Source: Rhodanobacter sp.
GTDB lineage: Bacteria > Pseudomonadota > Gammaproteobacteria > Xanthomonadales > Rhodanobacteraceae
NCBI GenBank assembly: GCA_026193555.1
Contig: JAPHUU010000256.1
Location: 1 to 13,678 of the forward strand
Length of the DNA: 13,678 nucleotides
Reading direction: 5' to 3'
Below the pieces are notes generated by a model that worked only from the letters and a program-made list of their open reading frames with translations, made no database searches and had not been told where the DNA came from. Below, in pieces: positions 1-6,544 of this stretch (positions within the stretch are counted from its first letter, which is position 1; the number at the start of each line of letters is the position of its first letter). The position numbers were made by a program, and so were the translations under genes.

Positions 1-585
1 AACGAGCACCTGTTCACCAACATCCCCGGCCTGCGCGTGGTGATGCCGTCCTCGCCGGCCCGTGCCTACGGCCTGCTGCTGGCCGCCATCCGCGATCCGG
101 ATCCGGTGATGTTCTTCGAACCCAAGCGCATCTACCGCCAGTACAAGGAAGAGGTGCCGGACGACGGCGAGGCACTGCCGCTGGACGTGTGCTTCGTGTT
201 GCGTGACGGCACCGATGTGACCCTGGTGAGCTGGGGTGCGCAGGTGAAGGAGGCGCTCGAGGCGGCCGACGAACTGGCCAGCCAGGGCATCAGCGCCGAG
301 GTGATCGATGTCGCCACGCTGACCCCGCTGGACTTCGACACCATCGCCGAATCGGTACAGAAAACCGGCCGCTGCGTCATCGTGCACGAAGCGCCGAAAA
401 CCGCCGGCTTCGGTGCCGAGATCGCCGCGCGGCTGGCCGAGGAATGCATCTACGACCTGCTCGCCCCGGTCGAGCGCGTCACCGGTTTCGACACGCACAT
501 CCCGCTGTTCCGCCTGGAAATGAAATACCTGCCGAGCGTCGAGCGCGTGATCGACGCGGCGAAGCGTACGCTGGCGGCAAGCTGA
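1..585 (+). CDS. 2-oxoacid dehydrogenase E1 component, beta subunit (5'-truncated)
   Basis: This is the C-terminal 194 residues of the thiamine-diphosphate-dependent E1 beta subunit. It works with E1 alpha to decarboxylate a 2-oxoacid (branched-chain or pyruvate type) and pass the acyl group to lipoyl-E2 in the cytoplasm. The frame is open from base 1, starting NEHLFTNIPGLRVV, so the gene begins outside the window. The visible part covers the end of the Pyr domain (IRDPDPVMFFEPKRIYR), then a transketolase C-terminal domain containing TDVTLVSWGAQV, VIVHEAP and GFGAEIA. It ends with VTGFDTHIPLFRLEMKYLP. The complete E2 gene follows 98 bases downstream on the same strand, so both should lie in one operon with E1 alpha upstream. 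Family membership is secure. Branched-chain versus pyruvate substrate cannot be settled from this fragment. Confidence 0.95.
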   Translation, partial: NEHLFTNIPGLRVVMPSSPARAYGLLLAAIRDPDPVMFFEPKRIYRQYKEEVPDDGEALPLDVCFVLRDGTDVTLVSWGAQVKEALEAADELASQGISAEVIDVATLTPLDFDTIAESVQKTGRCVIVHEAPKTAGFGAEIAARLAEECIYDLLAPVERVTGFDTHIPLFRLEMKYLPSVERVIDAAKRTLAAS

Positions 586-593
586 TCTGGCCT

Positions 594-671
594 GGGAACG
601 GGGAACAGGGAACGGGGAACATGATGTTCTTGCGAACCCAACCCGTTCCCCATTCCCTGTTTCCTGTTCCC
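594..671. repeat. Large imperfect inverted repeat built from GGGAAC units
   Basis: Two 27-base arms, 594-620 and 645-671, are inverted copies matching at 24 of 27 positions, separated by a 24-base loop. Each arm is itself a run of about four GGGAAC or GGGGAAC-like units. The element fills almost the whole gap between the E1-beta stop and the E2 start and ends 12 bases before the E2 ATG. As RNA it could form a long stem. There is no T-run after it, so it is not a typical intrinsic terminator. It resembles the dispersed GGGAA(C/T) intergenic repeats I recall from Xanthomonadales genomes; that link is from memory and unchecked. Confidence 0.8.
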
Positions 672-683
672 GGATGAAATCCC

Positions 684-2030
684 ATGGCTGATATCAAGAC
701 GTTCTACCTGCCCGACCTCGGCGAAGGCCTGCCCGACGCGACTGTCGTCGAGTGGCACGTGAAGGTGGGCGACAGCATCAAGCTCGATGCCCCGCTGTGC
801 TCGATGGAGACCGCCAAGGCGGTCGTCGACGTGCCCTCGCCGTACACCGGCAAGGTCACCAAACTGCACGGCGCCGCCGGCGACATCATCGAGACCGGCG
901 CCGCACTGGCCGACTTCGAGCCGGATCCGAACGCCAGGCAACGCGCCGAGGCCGAATCCACCGGCCACCACCACGGCCCGAAGAAGACCGAGGCAGCGAA
1001 GGCTGCCGAGCCGGCCAAGCCCGCCGCGGCCGATCGCGAGGACGAGGGCACCGTGGTTGGCGCGATGATCAGCGGCAACCAGGTGCACGTCGAGCAGGCC
1101 GCCAGCATCGGCGGCGTCAAGGCCGTGCCGGCGGTACGCGCGCTGGCGAAGAAGCTCAAGATCGACCTCGCTCGGGTGCATCCGAGCGGTGCCGATGGCG
1201 TGGTGACACTGAAGGACGTCAAGGAAGCCGCCGCGAACGGTTCAGCCGCGCTCGGCGCTGCCCCGGCACGCTCGGTGGCGGCCTCGGCCGGTCGCCATCT
1301 CGCGCCGGAACTGCCGCAGCCGGAGCCGTCCCGCACCGCCACCTCACTGGCCGGCAAGCCGGTGCGCACCGCACCACCGTCACAGACTGCCAGTGGCCAG
1401 CCGGAGCAGCTGAAGGGCGTACGCCGCAACATGGCCCGCGTGATGGCCGACGCCCACGCGCAGGTGGTGCCGACCACCCTGGTCGACGACGCTGACCTGC
1501 ACGCCTGGATCGGCAAGCAGGACATCACCGCCCGCCTGATCCGCGCGATTGTGTTCGCCTGCAAGAGCGTGCCGGCACTGAACGCCTGGTTCGACGGCAA
1601 GAACCTCACCCGCACCCTGCATCCGCACGTGGACATCGGTATCGCCGTGGATACCGACGACGGCCTGTTCGTGCCGGCCCTGCGCAACGCCGACATGCTC
1701 GATGGTGCCGGCATCCGCGGCGCGATCAAGCGGCTGCGTGCGCAGGTGGAAGATCGCTCGATTCCGTCCTCGGAGTTGTCCGGTTACACCATCAGCCTGT
1801 CCAACTTCGGCATGTTCGCCGGCCGCTACGCCACGCCGGTGGTGGTGCCGCCGACGGTTGCCATCGTCGGCGCCGGCAAGCTGAGCCACGACGTGGTCGC
1901 GGTGATCGGCGGCATCGAGGTGCATCGCCGGATGCCGCTGTCGCTGACCTTCGACCACCGCGCGGCCACCGGCGGCGAGGCTGCACGCTTCCTCAAGGCG
2001 ATGCTGGACGACATGGCCTTGCCGAACTGA
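684..2030 (+). CDS. Dihydrolipoamide acyltransferase, E2 component of 2-oxoacid dehydrogenase complex
   Basis: This 448-residue protein forms the core of the 2-oxoacid dehydrogenase complex and transfers the acyl group from lipoyl-lysine to CoA. Domains in order are one lipoyl domain (about 1-80, lipoyl-Lys45 in SMETAKAVVDV), an Ala/Pro/His-rich linker, a peripheral-subunit-binding domain (about 145-182, AVPAVRALAKKLKIDL) and a second linker. The catalytic acyltransferase domain runs from about 240 to 448 and includes SNFGMFAGRYATPVV and PPTVAIVGAGKL. The active-site segment reads FDHRAATGG: catalytic His425 is present, but the family's usual Asp four residues later (HxxxDG) is Thr429. The start is fixed by the conserved MADIKTFYLPDLGEGL. 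The ribosome site is weak (GGA nine bases upstream) and abuts the upstream hairpin. No E3 gene is visible before the terminator. Confidence 0.94.
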   Translation: MADIKTFYLPDLGEGLPDATVVEWHVKVGDSIKLDAPLCSMETAKAVVDVPSPYTGKVTKLHGAAGDIIETGAALADFEPDPNARQRAEAESTGHHHGPKKTEAAKAAEPAKPAAADREDEGTVVGAMISGNQVHVEQAASIGGVKAVPAVRALAKKLKIDLARVHPSGADGVVTLKDVKEAAANGSAALGAAPARSVAASAGRHLAPELPQPEPSRTATSLAGKPVRTAPPSQTASGQPEQLKGVRRNMARVMADAHAQVVPTTLVDDADLHAWIGKQDITARLIRAIVFACKSVPALNAWFDGKNLTRTLHPHVDIGIAVDTDDGLFVPALRNADMLDGAGIRGAIKRLRAQVEDRSIPSSELSGYTISLSNFGMFAGRYATPVVVPPTVAIVGAGKLSHDVVAVIGGIEVHRRMPLSLTFDHRAATGGEAARFLKAMLDDMALPN

Positions 2031-2048
2031 ACCACCGGCAATCACGCG

Positions 2049-2083
2049 AAACAGACAGGGCGCCGAGGGCGCCCTGTCTGTTT
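2049..2083. terminator. Strong intrinsic terminator after E2, probably bidirectional
   Basis: A perfect 16-base-pair stem (2049-2064 with 2068-2083) closes on a GAG loop. The stem starts AAACAGACAGGGCGCC and ends in TTT on the plus strand, with AAA at its left side so that the minus-strand transcript also ends in Us. It lies 18 bases after the E2 stop and 19 bases beyond the end of the convergent minus-strand gene, so it can serve both. Confidence 0.9.
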
Positions 2084-2102
2084 CCGGCCTCGCGCATCAA
2101 CT

Positions 2103-2756
2103 TCAGTAATCGCGCACGTCCAGCATCATGAAGCAGCGCGCGATGTAGCTTGGCGGGCTGCTCGGCCATGCCACCGAGTTCAGCGCCAGCGTTCCGGCCG
2201 TCCACGGCTCGTTGTCGAGCAACGCCTCGCAGCGGTTTTCGCCATCCGCCGCGTGCCGGTGTGCCAACCGCAGCCAGTGCATATGGGGCGTCAGTGCCTC
2301 GCGTTTCAGTGCAGCTTCGATCGCCGACAACGCGCTGCCGGGAATCATCGAGTCGCCGATATCCGTGCCACGCACCGCGAACGGGCCGATGAACACATCC
2401 CAGGTGCGCACCCCGATGTCCCAGGCGACAATCTTCATGCGGCGGTCATCGGTGACGTACCAGCAGGCGGCCAGCAGCACATGAAATGCGTCGCTGGTGA
2501 AGGCCTCCAGCGCCTCGCGGCATCCGGCTTCACCGCCGCCCGTGCCGGCGAAGCTCTCCTCGATGCGACGATCCTCACTCAGCACCACGTCGATATCCAG
2601 CCGCCCCGGCTCGCCCGCCAGTCCCTCGTGCCAGCTCGCATTGACCGCCGGAAAATCGCCATCGGTGAGCAACCAGCCATCCTCGTCCGGCTCCAGTTCG
2701 ACGTCGTGTCGTTCGAACAACTGCAACAGGTATTTCTGCAACGCCGCACTATCCAT
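2103..2756 (-). CDS. Uncharacterised protein, DUF6348-like
   Basis: This is a 217-residue soluble protein of unknown function with no signal peptide or membrane segment. The N-terminus (SAALQKYLLQLFERHDVELE) is followed by a mixed alpha/beta body containing RLDIDVVLSEDRRIEESFAG, SDAFHVLLAACW and WDVFIGPFAVRG. The C-terminus is PSYIARCFMMLDVRDY. The pattern of an 'IESFAG' strand, a 'FHVLL' helix and a 'WxxFIGP' strand resembles the DUF6348 family; I make that assignment from memory. I chose the ATG at 2756 because a GAGG ribosome site lies six bases upstream. A GTG at 2768 would add four residues and overlap the preceding metallopeptidase stop. It follows that gene closely on the same strand, so the two are probably co-transcribed. 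Confidence 0.8.
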   Translation of the reverse strand: MDSAALQKYLLQLFERHDVELEPDEDGWLLTDGDFPAVNASWHEGLAGEPGRLDIDVVLSEDRRIEESFAGTGGGEAGCREALEAFTSDAFHVLLAACWYVTDDRRMKIVAWDIGVRTWDVFIGPFAVRGTDIGDSMIPGSALSAIEAALKREALTPHMHWLRLAHRHAADGENRCEALLDNEPWTAGTLALNSVAWPSSPPSYIARCFMMLDVRDY

Positions 2757-2764
2757 GATGATCC

Positions 2765-3292
2765 TCACTCACTCGCTGAACTTCCGAGCCGCTCAACCGG
2801 CGGCGCCAGATCACGCCAGGTCAGGTACATGCGCAGGTCGAGCTCCCGCTGGTGGTAGTCTGGCAGCATGTACTGGCACAACTGGTAGAACGCCTTGTTG
2901 TGATCGTATTCCTTCAGGTGCGCCAGTTCGTGCACCACGATCATCTCGAGGAATTCCGGCGCGGAAGCCTTGAACAGCGCCGCCACACGGATCTCCTTCT
3001 TCGCCTTGAGCCGGCTGCCCTGCACCCGCGAGATGGCGGTATGCAGGCCCAGCGCGCGCTGCACCACGTCCAGCTTGCTGTCGTACAGTACCTTGTCGAT
3101 GCCCGGTGCGTTCCTGAGGTGTTGCTGCTTCAGCGCCATGGTGTAGGCATACAGGGCCTTGTCGCTCTGCACCTCGTGACGCAGCGGGTAACGCGCGGCC
3201 AGATGCTCGCCCAGGCGCTCCTGCGCTATCAGCTCGCGCACCTTGTCCTGCAAGGTGCCGGGGTAGGCCTGGAGGTACTTGAGCGGGATCAT
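2765..3292 (-). CDS. YgjP-like zinc metallopeptidase domain protein
   Basis: This 175-residue cytoplasmic protein belongs to the YgjP/DUF45 metallopeptidase-like family (often labelled M48-like). The zinc site is clear near residues 121-131: VVHELAHLKEYDHNKAF gives HExxH plus a third His six residues on. The N-terminal half (LKYLQAYPGTLQ, QSDKALYAYTMALKQ, LGLHTAISRVQG) is typical of the longer proteobacterial subgroup. The conserved tail is MLPDYHQRELDLRMYLTWR. No signal peptide is seen. The physiological substrate is unknown to me. It is the first gene of a minus-strand pair with the DUF6348-like gene and diverges from the VOC gene, leaving about 59 bases for both promoters. The ATG at 3292 gives the family-typical start MIPLKYLQAYP. 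Confidence 0.9.
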   Translation of the reverse strand: MIPLKYLQAYPGTLQDKVRELIAQERLGEHLAARYPLRHEVQSDKALYAYTMALKQQHLRNAPGIDKVLYDSKLDVVQRALGLHTAISRVQGSRLKAKKEIRVAALFKASAPEFLEMIVVHELAHLKEYDHNKAFYQLCQYMLPDYHQRELDLRMYLTWRDLAPPVERLGSSASE

Positions 3293-3351
3293 GCGGCGTA
3301 TTCTCGCATTGCGATGGGTTCATGCGCTTCGATTTCCAGCGGAGGTGTCCC

Positions 3352-3735
3352 ATGCATCACAGCCGGCTCAGCAGCATCGTCATCGATTGCGAAGTCGACA
3401 ACCTCGACGCAGCCACCCGGTTCTGGAGTCAGGCCCTCGGCAAGCCGGTCGCCAGTGCCGACCAGGATGGCGATGGCAGATACGCCGAACTGCGCACGAC
3501 CGCGGACGAGCCGATCATCCTGCTGCAGAAAGTGGAACATGCCAGCCGCGTGCACCTGGATATCGAAACCGACGACCTGGAGGCGGAAGCGGCCCGACTG
3601 GAGCAGCTCGGCGCCCGGCGCGTCGCGCTGGTGCGTGACCGCTGGTGGGTGATGCAGGCACCCAGCGGCCATCGCTTCTGCGTAATACAGCCGCAACGGC
3701 AGACGTTCGGGCCACACCTCAACCGCTGGGATTGA
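3352..3735 (+). CDS. VOC family / glyoxalase-fold protein
   Basis: This 127-residue protein has the vicinal-oxygen-chelate (glyoxalase-like) fold. An N-terminal half module (SIVIDCEVDNLDAATRFWSQ, then ALGKPV) is followed by the second module with VHLDIETDDLEAEAARLEQL and the closing APSGHRFCVIQPQ. Members of this fold include metalloenzymes and binding or resistance proteins, so the reaction cannot be named. Possible metal ligands are the His in VHLDIE and residues near HRFCV, but this is inferred. I chose the ATG at 3352 because GGAGG lies seven bases before it; an in-frame ATG at 3322 has no such site. Its stop is only three bases from the stop of the convergent DUF5916 gene, with no room for a terminator between them. 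Confidence 0.9.
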   Translation: MHHSRLSSIVIDCEVDNLDAATRFWSQALGKPVASADQDGDGRYAELRTTADEPIILLQKVEHASRVHLDIETDDLEAEAARLEQLGARRVALVRDRWWVMQAPSGHRFCVIQPQRQTFGPHLNRWD

Positions 3736-3738
3736 AAC

Positions 3739-5976
3739 CTACATGTCGAAGCGATAGCTGATCTTGACCAGGAACTGTTCGTCGTTGCGCAGCGCAAAGC
3801 TGCTGCGCAGCAGCGGGATGGTGTCGCGTGCGTAGGCATCCTGAGCGTAGCCGCCGCGACCGTAGACCAGGTACAGGTAGGACAACGGCGCCAGCCGGTA
3901 GCGATAGCGGATCTGCAGGCCCAAGTTGCGCAGGTTGAAGTCGCTGACCGGCTGGGTGCTGGCGATGGCGCGGCCGTTGGCTCCGACCACATAGCCCTGG
4001 CGGATTTTTGCGTCGAGCCCAAGCGCCTGCAGTTTCATGCGCAGTTCGGAGCGGTTGCCGATGCTCCAGTCGAAGCCGGCGTCAAGCTGCAGCGCGCGCT
4101 CGCTGAATTCGCCGACGAGATTGTCGTGCTGCCAGATCAGCCAGGCGGGGGTCCTGTCCACGGTCAGGCCCGTGTACACGTTGAAGGCGTCGCTGACGAA
4201 ATACGTCGGCTGGTACTTCACGGTGTAGCCAACCTTGCGGTTTCCGGCCAGACCGCCGCTGGCTGCAGTGACATCCAGCGCGAACAACCAGTCGCCGTGG
4301 CGCGGACTCTTGTGCTGGAAGTCGAACTGGAACGACGGTGGCAGGAACAGCGCACCATGCCCGCGCGTCAGCAGATCGTCCCAGCCGGCGCTGTTGATGT
4401 TGATCTGCGTATCCTCGCGGCCGCCATTGTGCAGTTCGCTGCTGCGACGGATGCGCAGCTGGCGGCGCAGGCGCAGGTGCTGATCGTCGTTGTCCAGGGC
4501 GTCGATGCGGAAATGCCAATCGTGCGAGCTGTAGATGGAGTCCCCCGGCAAGTCGGTGTTGCGCTTCTGCACCTCCCAGTGCACGTAGTCGAAGTTGTTG
4601 CGCTGCAGGTAACCGAAATCGTTGACCTGCAGGCGGTCGTCGAAATGCATGCCCAGCCATTGCTGGCGCCAGCCGTCATTCATTTCGTCATTGACGAACA
4701 GCGTCGCACCGGCACCGCGCGTGCGCGTGCCGTGCTGGTCGATCTCGCTGCCGACCAGGTTGGTCGACACCGTCAGGTGCGCCGTCGGCTTCCAGTGGTC
4801 GTCGACGCCAAGCACGGTCGCCTGGCGATCCAGCCACGGGCGGTCGACATGCGTCAGCATCGCGCCGGCGGTGTGCGTGCCGAAATCATGGGTGACGCGC
4901 ACGGCGCTGAACGTGCGCCCGGCCGGACCATTCTCGTCGGCGGCCAGCACGCCATAGCTGGTGTCGCCCAGGCTCCCGTTGAGCTTGACCGCGGCATTGA
5001 TGTCGCTGGCCCCGAGGCCATCGTCGGCGGGTCCGCCGACGCGGCGCGTGTAGATCAGCTGGCTGTTGTCGTCGAGCAGGCCGAAATCGAAGATGCCCTG
5101 GTTCTCGGTGAAGAACGGCCGCTTGTCGCTGAAATAGGTTTCGGTGGCGCCGAAGTTGACCACCAGGTCATCGCTCTCGACCTGGCCGAAGTCCGGATGC
5201 AGGGTGGCTGTCAGCTGGAACTGGCCGCTGGGTTTCCAGAAGATGTCGGCACCTCCCTGAAAGTGGCTGCGACCGTGCACGTTGTCGTACAGCCCGGACA
5301 TGTAGGGAGTCACCGCCAGCAGCGTCTGCCGGTAGACGGGTATCGTGATGTGCGTGAAGTCGGACAGGAACCGCGGACGCTGGTAGCTGGCGCTGGGCCA
5401 GGCATCGCGTTCACCGGTCGAGCCGATCACGCGGTCCAGGTAGATGCCCAGGCGGCGTTTGCCGTCGGTGGCCTTGTGCATGGGCGCGGTGTACCACGGG
5501 ATCAGCATTTCAACGGTCCAGCTGCCGGCGTTCTGCCTGACCGCATGTTTCCAGATGCCGTCCCAGTCCTTGTTGAAACGGTTTTCGTTGGTGATGACCG
5601 CGTCGTAGACATCGCCGGTCGGGCTGACCGTGAAGTTGTAGCCGGTGCGGCCGTCGCCGTTGAAATCGACAACCAGGTTGATGCGGTCCACCTGATCCTC
5701 GAAGTCGCGCTGCAGGTGTTGGCTGGTGCGCGGCACATCGGGCGGTTGCACGTTGCGGAAAGCCACGGCCAGGCCCTTGGGCGTAGCCAGGATCCAGGCC
5801 TCGGTCTTCAGCGTCGCCGGCTTGCCGGTCAGCGGCTGGGTCTGGCGGAAATCGGTGATATGACGCGCGCCCTTCCATTCGGCAGCATGGATATGGCCAT
5901 CGATGTGGACCGCAAGCGCCGGTCTCGACAGTGCAACGAGCGTAATCGTAATGAAGAGCAGGCACGCGGTACGCAT
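3739..5976 (-). CDS. DUF5916 domain protein with N-terminal CBM9-like domain, exported
   Basis: This 745-residue exported protein starts with a signal peptide (MRTACLLFITITLVALSRPA, likely cleaved after Ala22 of ALA). A carbohydrate-binding-like (CBM9/DOMON type) beta-sandwich follows at about 24-230. Its marks are VHIDGHIHAAEW, the acidic DFNGDGR loop at 104-110 and TVEMLIPW. The rest (about 240-745) is the DUF5916 region, including PFFTENQGIFDFGLL and LIYTRRVGG. It is rich in alternating amphipathic strands and ends YRFDM, consistent with an outer-membrane beta-barrel. The family has no settled function that I know of; surface binding or uptake linked to glycans or peptides is speculation. 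The frame stays open to 6090, but the signal peptide fixes the start at 5976. It stands alone, with palindromes about 100-130 bases upstream. Confidence 0.9.
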   Translation of the reverse strand: MRTACLLFITITLVALSRPALAVHIDGHIHAAEWKGARHITDFRQTQPLTGKPATLKTEAWILATPKGLAVAFRNVQPPDVPRTSQHLQRDFEDQVDRINLVVDFNGDGRTGYNFTVSPTGDVYDAVITNENRFNKDWDGIWKHAVRQNAGSWTVEMLIPWYTAPMHKATDGKRRLGIYLDRVIGSTGERDAWPSASYQRPRFLSDFTHITIPVYRQTLLAVTPYMSGLYDNVHGRSHFQGGADIFWKPSGQFQLTATLHPDFGQVESDDLVVNFGATETYFSDKRPFFTENQGIFDFGLLDDNSQLIYTRRVGGPADDGLGASDINAAVKLNGSLGDTSYGVLAADENGPAGRTFSAVRVTHDFGTHTAGAMLTHVDRPWLDRQATVLGVDDHWKPTAHLTVSTNLVGSEIDQHGTRTRGAGATLFVNDEMNDGWRQQWLGMHFDDRLQVNDFGYLQRNNFDYVHWEVQKRNTDLPGDSIYSSHDWHFRIDALDNDDQHLRLRRQLRIRRSSELHNGGREDTQININSAGWDDLLTRGHGALFLPPSFQFDFQHKSPRHGDWLFALDVTAASGGLAGNRKVGYTVKYQPTYFVSDAFNVYTGLTVDRTPAWLIWQHDNLVGEFSERALQLDAGFDWSIGNRSELRMKLQALGLDAKIRQGYVVGANGRAIASTQPVSDFNLRNLGLQIRYRYRLAPLSYLYLVYGRGGYAQDAYARDTIPLLRSSFALRNDEQFLVKISYRFDM

Positions 5977-6053
5977 GTCGAGGGATTTTCCAGGGGGTGC
6001 TCGGGCAGGATTGCGCCATGCGACGACGAATTCGCCACGCCGTATGGATGCAC

Positions 6054-6106
6054 AGATTACCTGTCGGATTTGACTGTCCTCGACAGCCACAAGTCACCCA
6101 TGACTT
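6054..6106 (-). promoter_or_regulatory. Palindrome pair and possible promoter upstream of the DUF5916 gene
   Basis: Two short perfect inverted repeats sit close together: AAGTCA-4-TGACTT (6091-6106) and CTGTC-3-GACAG (6074-6086). Downstream of them on the minus strand is a TAATCT hexamer (6054-6059) that could be a -10 box, without a convincing -35. The positions, 78 to 130 bases before the DUF5916 start, would suit operator sites. No regulator is identifiable. Confidence 0.3.
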
Positions 6107-6187
6107 ATGGCAAGCAGCCACTCATCGCGATGGAGCGTTGCCATTCCAGTCGCCCGGACAGGGCAGCGCACCCCCTGCCCGCCACGA

Positions 6188-6511
6188 TCATCCGCGCTTT
6201 CCCCACGTCGCATGGCGCAGCAGTATCGCCGGCACCAGCACGCCGACAAGCGCGCCATATCCGTACAGCGCAGGCAGCACCTGTTGCCAGATCCCTCCGC
6301 CGGGGCGACCCAGCTGGCCAGCCACGGGCATCACGGCCAGATCGAAGCCCAGACGAGCCCCCGCGATCACGGCCAATGCTGCCAGCAGCAATGCGATGGC
6401 GTCGAACCATCGCCGCGATCTTGTCCGCAGCAAGCTCTTGGGATAGGCCCAGTAAGCCCAGCACAGAATCAGCAGCCACGGTGCCAGCAGCAGAATCGCG
6501 AGATAACGCAT
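6188..6511 (-). CDS. Small hypothetical inner-membrane protein
   Basis: This 107-residue protein of unknown function has three predicted membrane helices. They lie at about 2-23 (YLAILLLAPWLLILCWAYW), 36-60 (FDAIALLLAALAVIAGARLG) and 76-98 (ALYGYGALVGVLVPAILL). A basic loop (SLLRTRSRR) between helices 1 and 2 suggests it faces the cytoplasm. A strong ribosome site (GAAGGAG, seven bases before the ATG) supports real translation. It begins 33 bases after the trpS stop on the same strand and is likely the last gene of the arginase-trpS transcript. A weak 6-bp GC hairpin lies just downstream but has no U-tract. I do not recognise a named family. Confidence 0.8.
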   Translation of the reverse strand: MRYLAILLLAPWLLILCWAYWAYPKSLLRTRSRRWFDAIALLLAALAVIAGARLGFDLAVMPVAGQLGRPGGGIWQQVLPALYGYGALVGVLVPAILLRHATWGKRG

Positions 6512-6544
6512 GGGTATGCTCCTTCGGCTTGTGCCGTGACCAGT

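Noticed and set aside
704..1729. Long minus-strand frame opposite the E2 gene
   Set aside because: It is an Ala/Ser/Arg-rich low-complexity translation, fully covered by the well-supported E2 coding sequence.
6161..6180. GGGCAG/CTGCCC hairpin after the small membrane protein gene
   Set aside because: The stem is only 6 bp with an 8-base loop and no U-tract on the minus strand, too weak to call a terminator.
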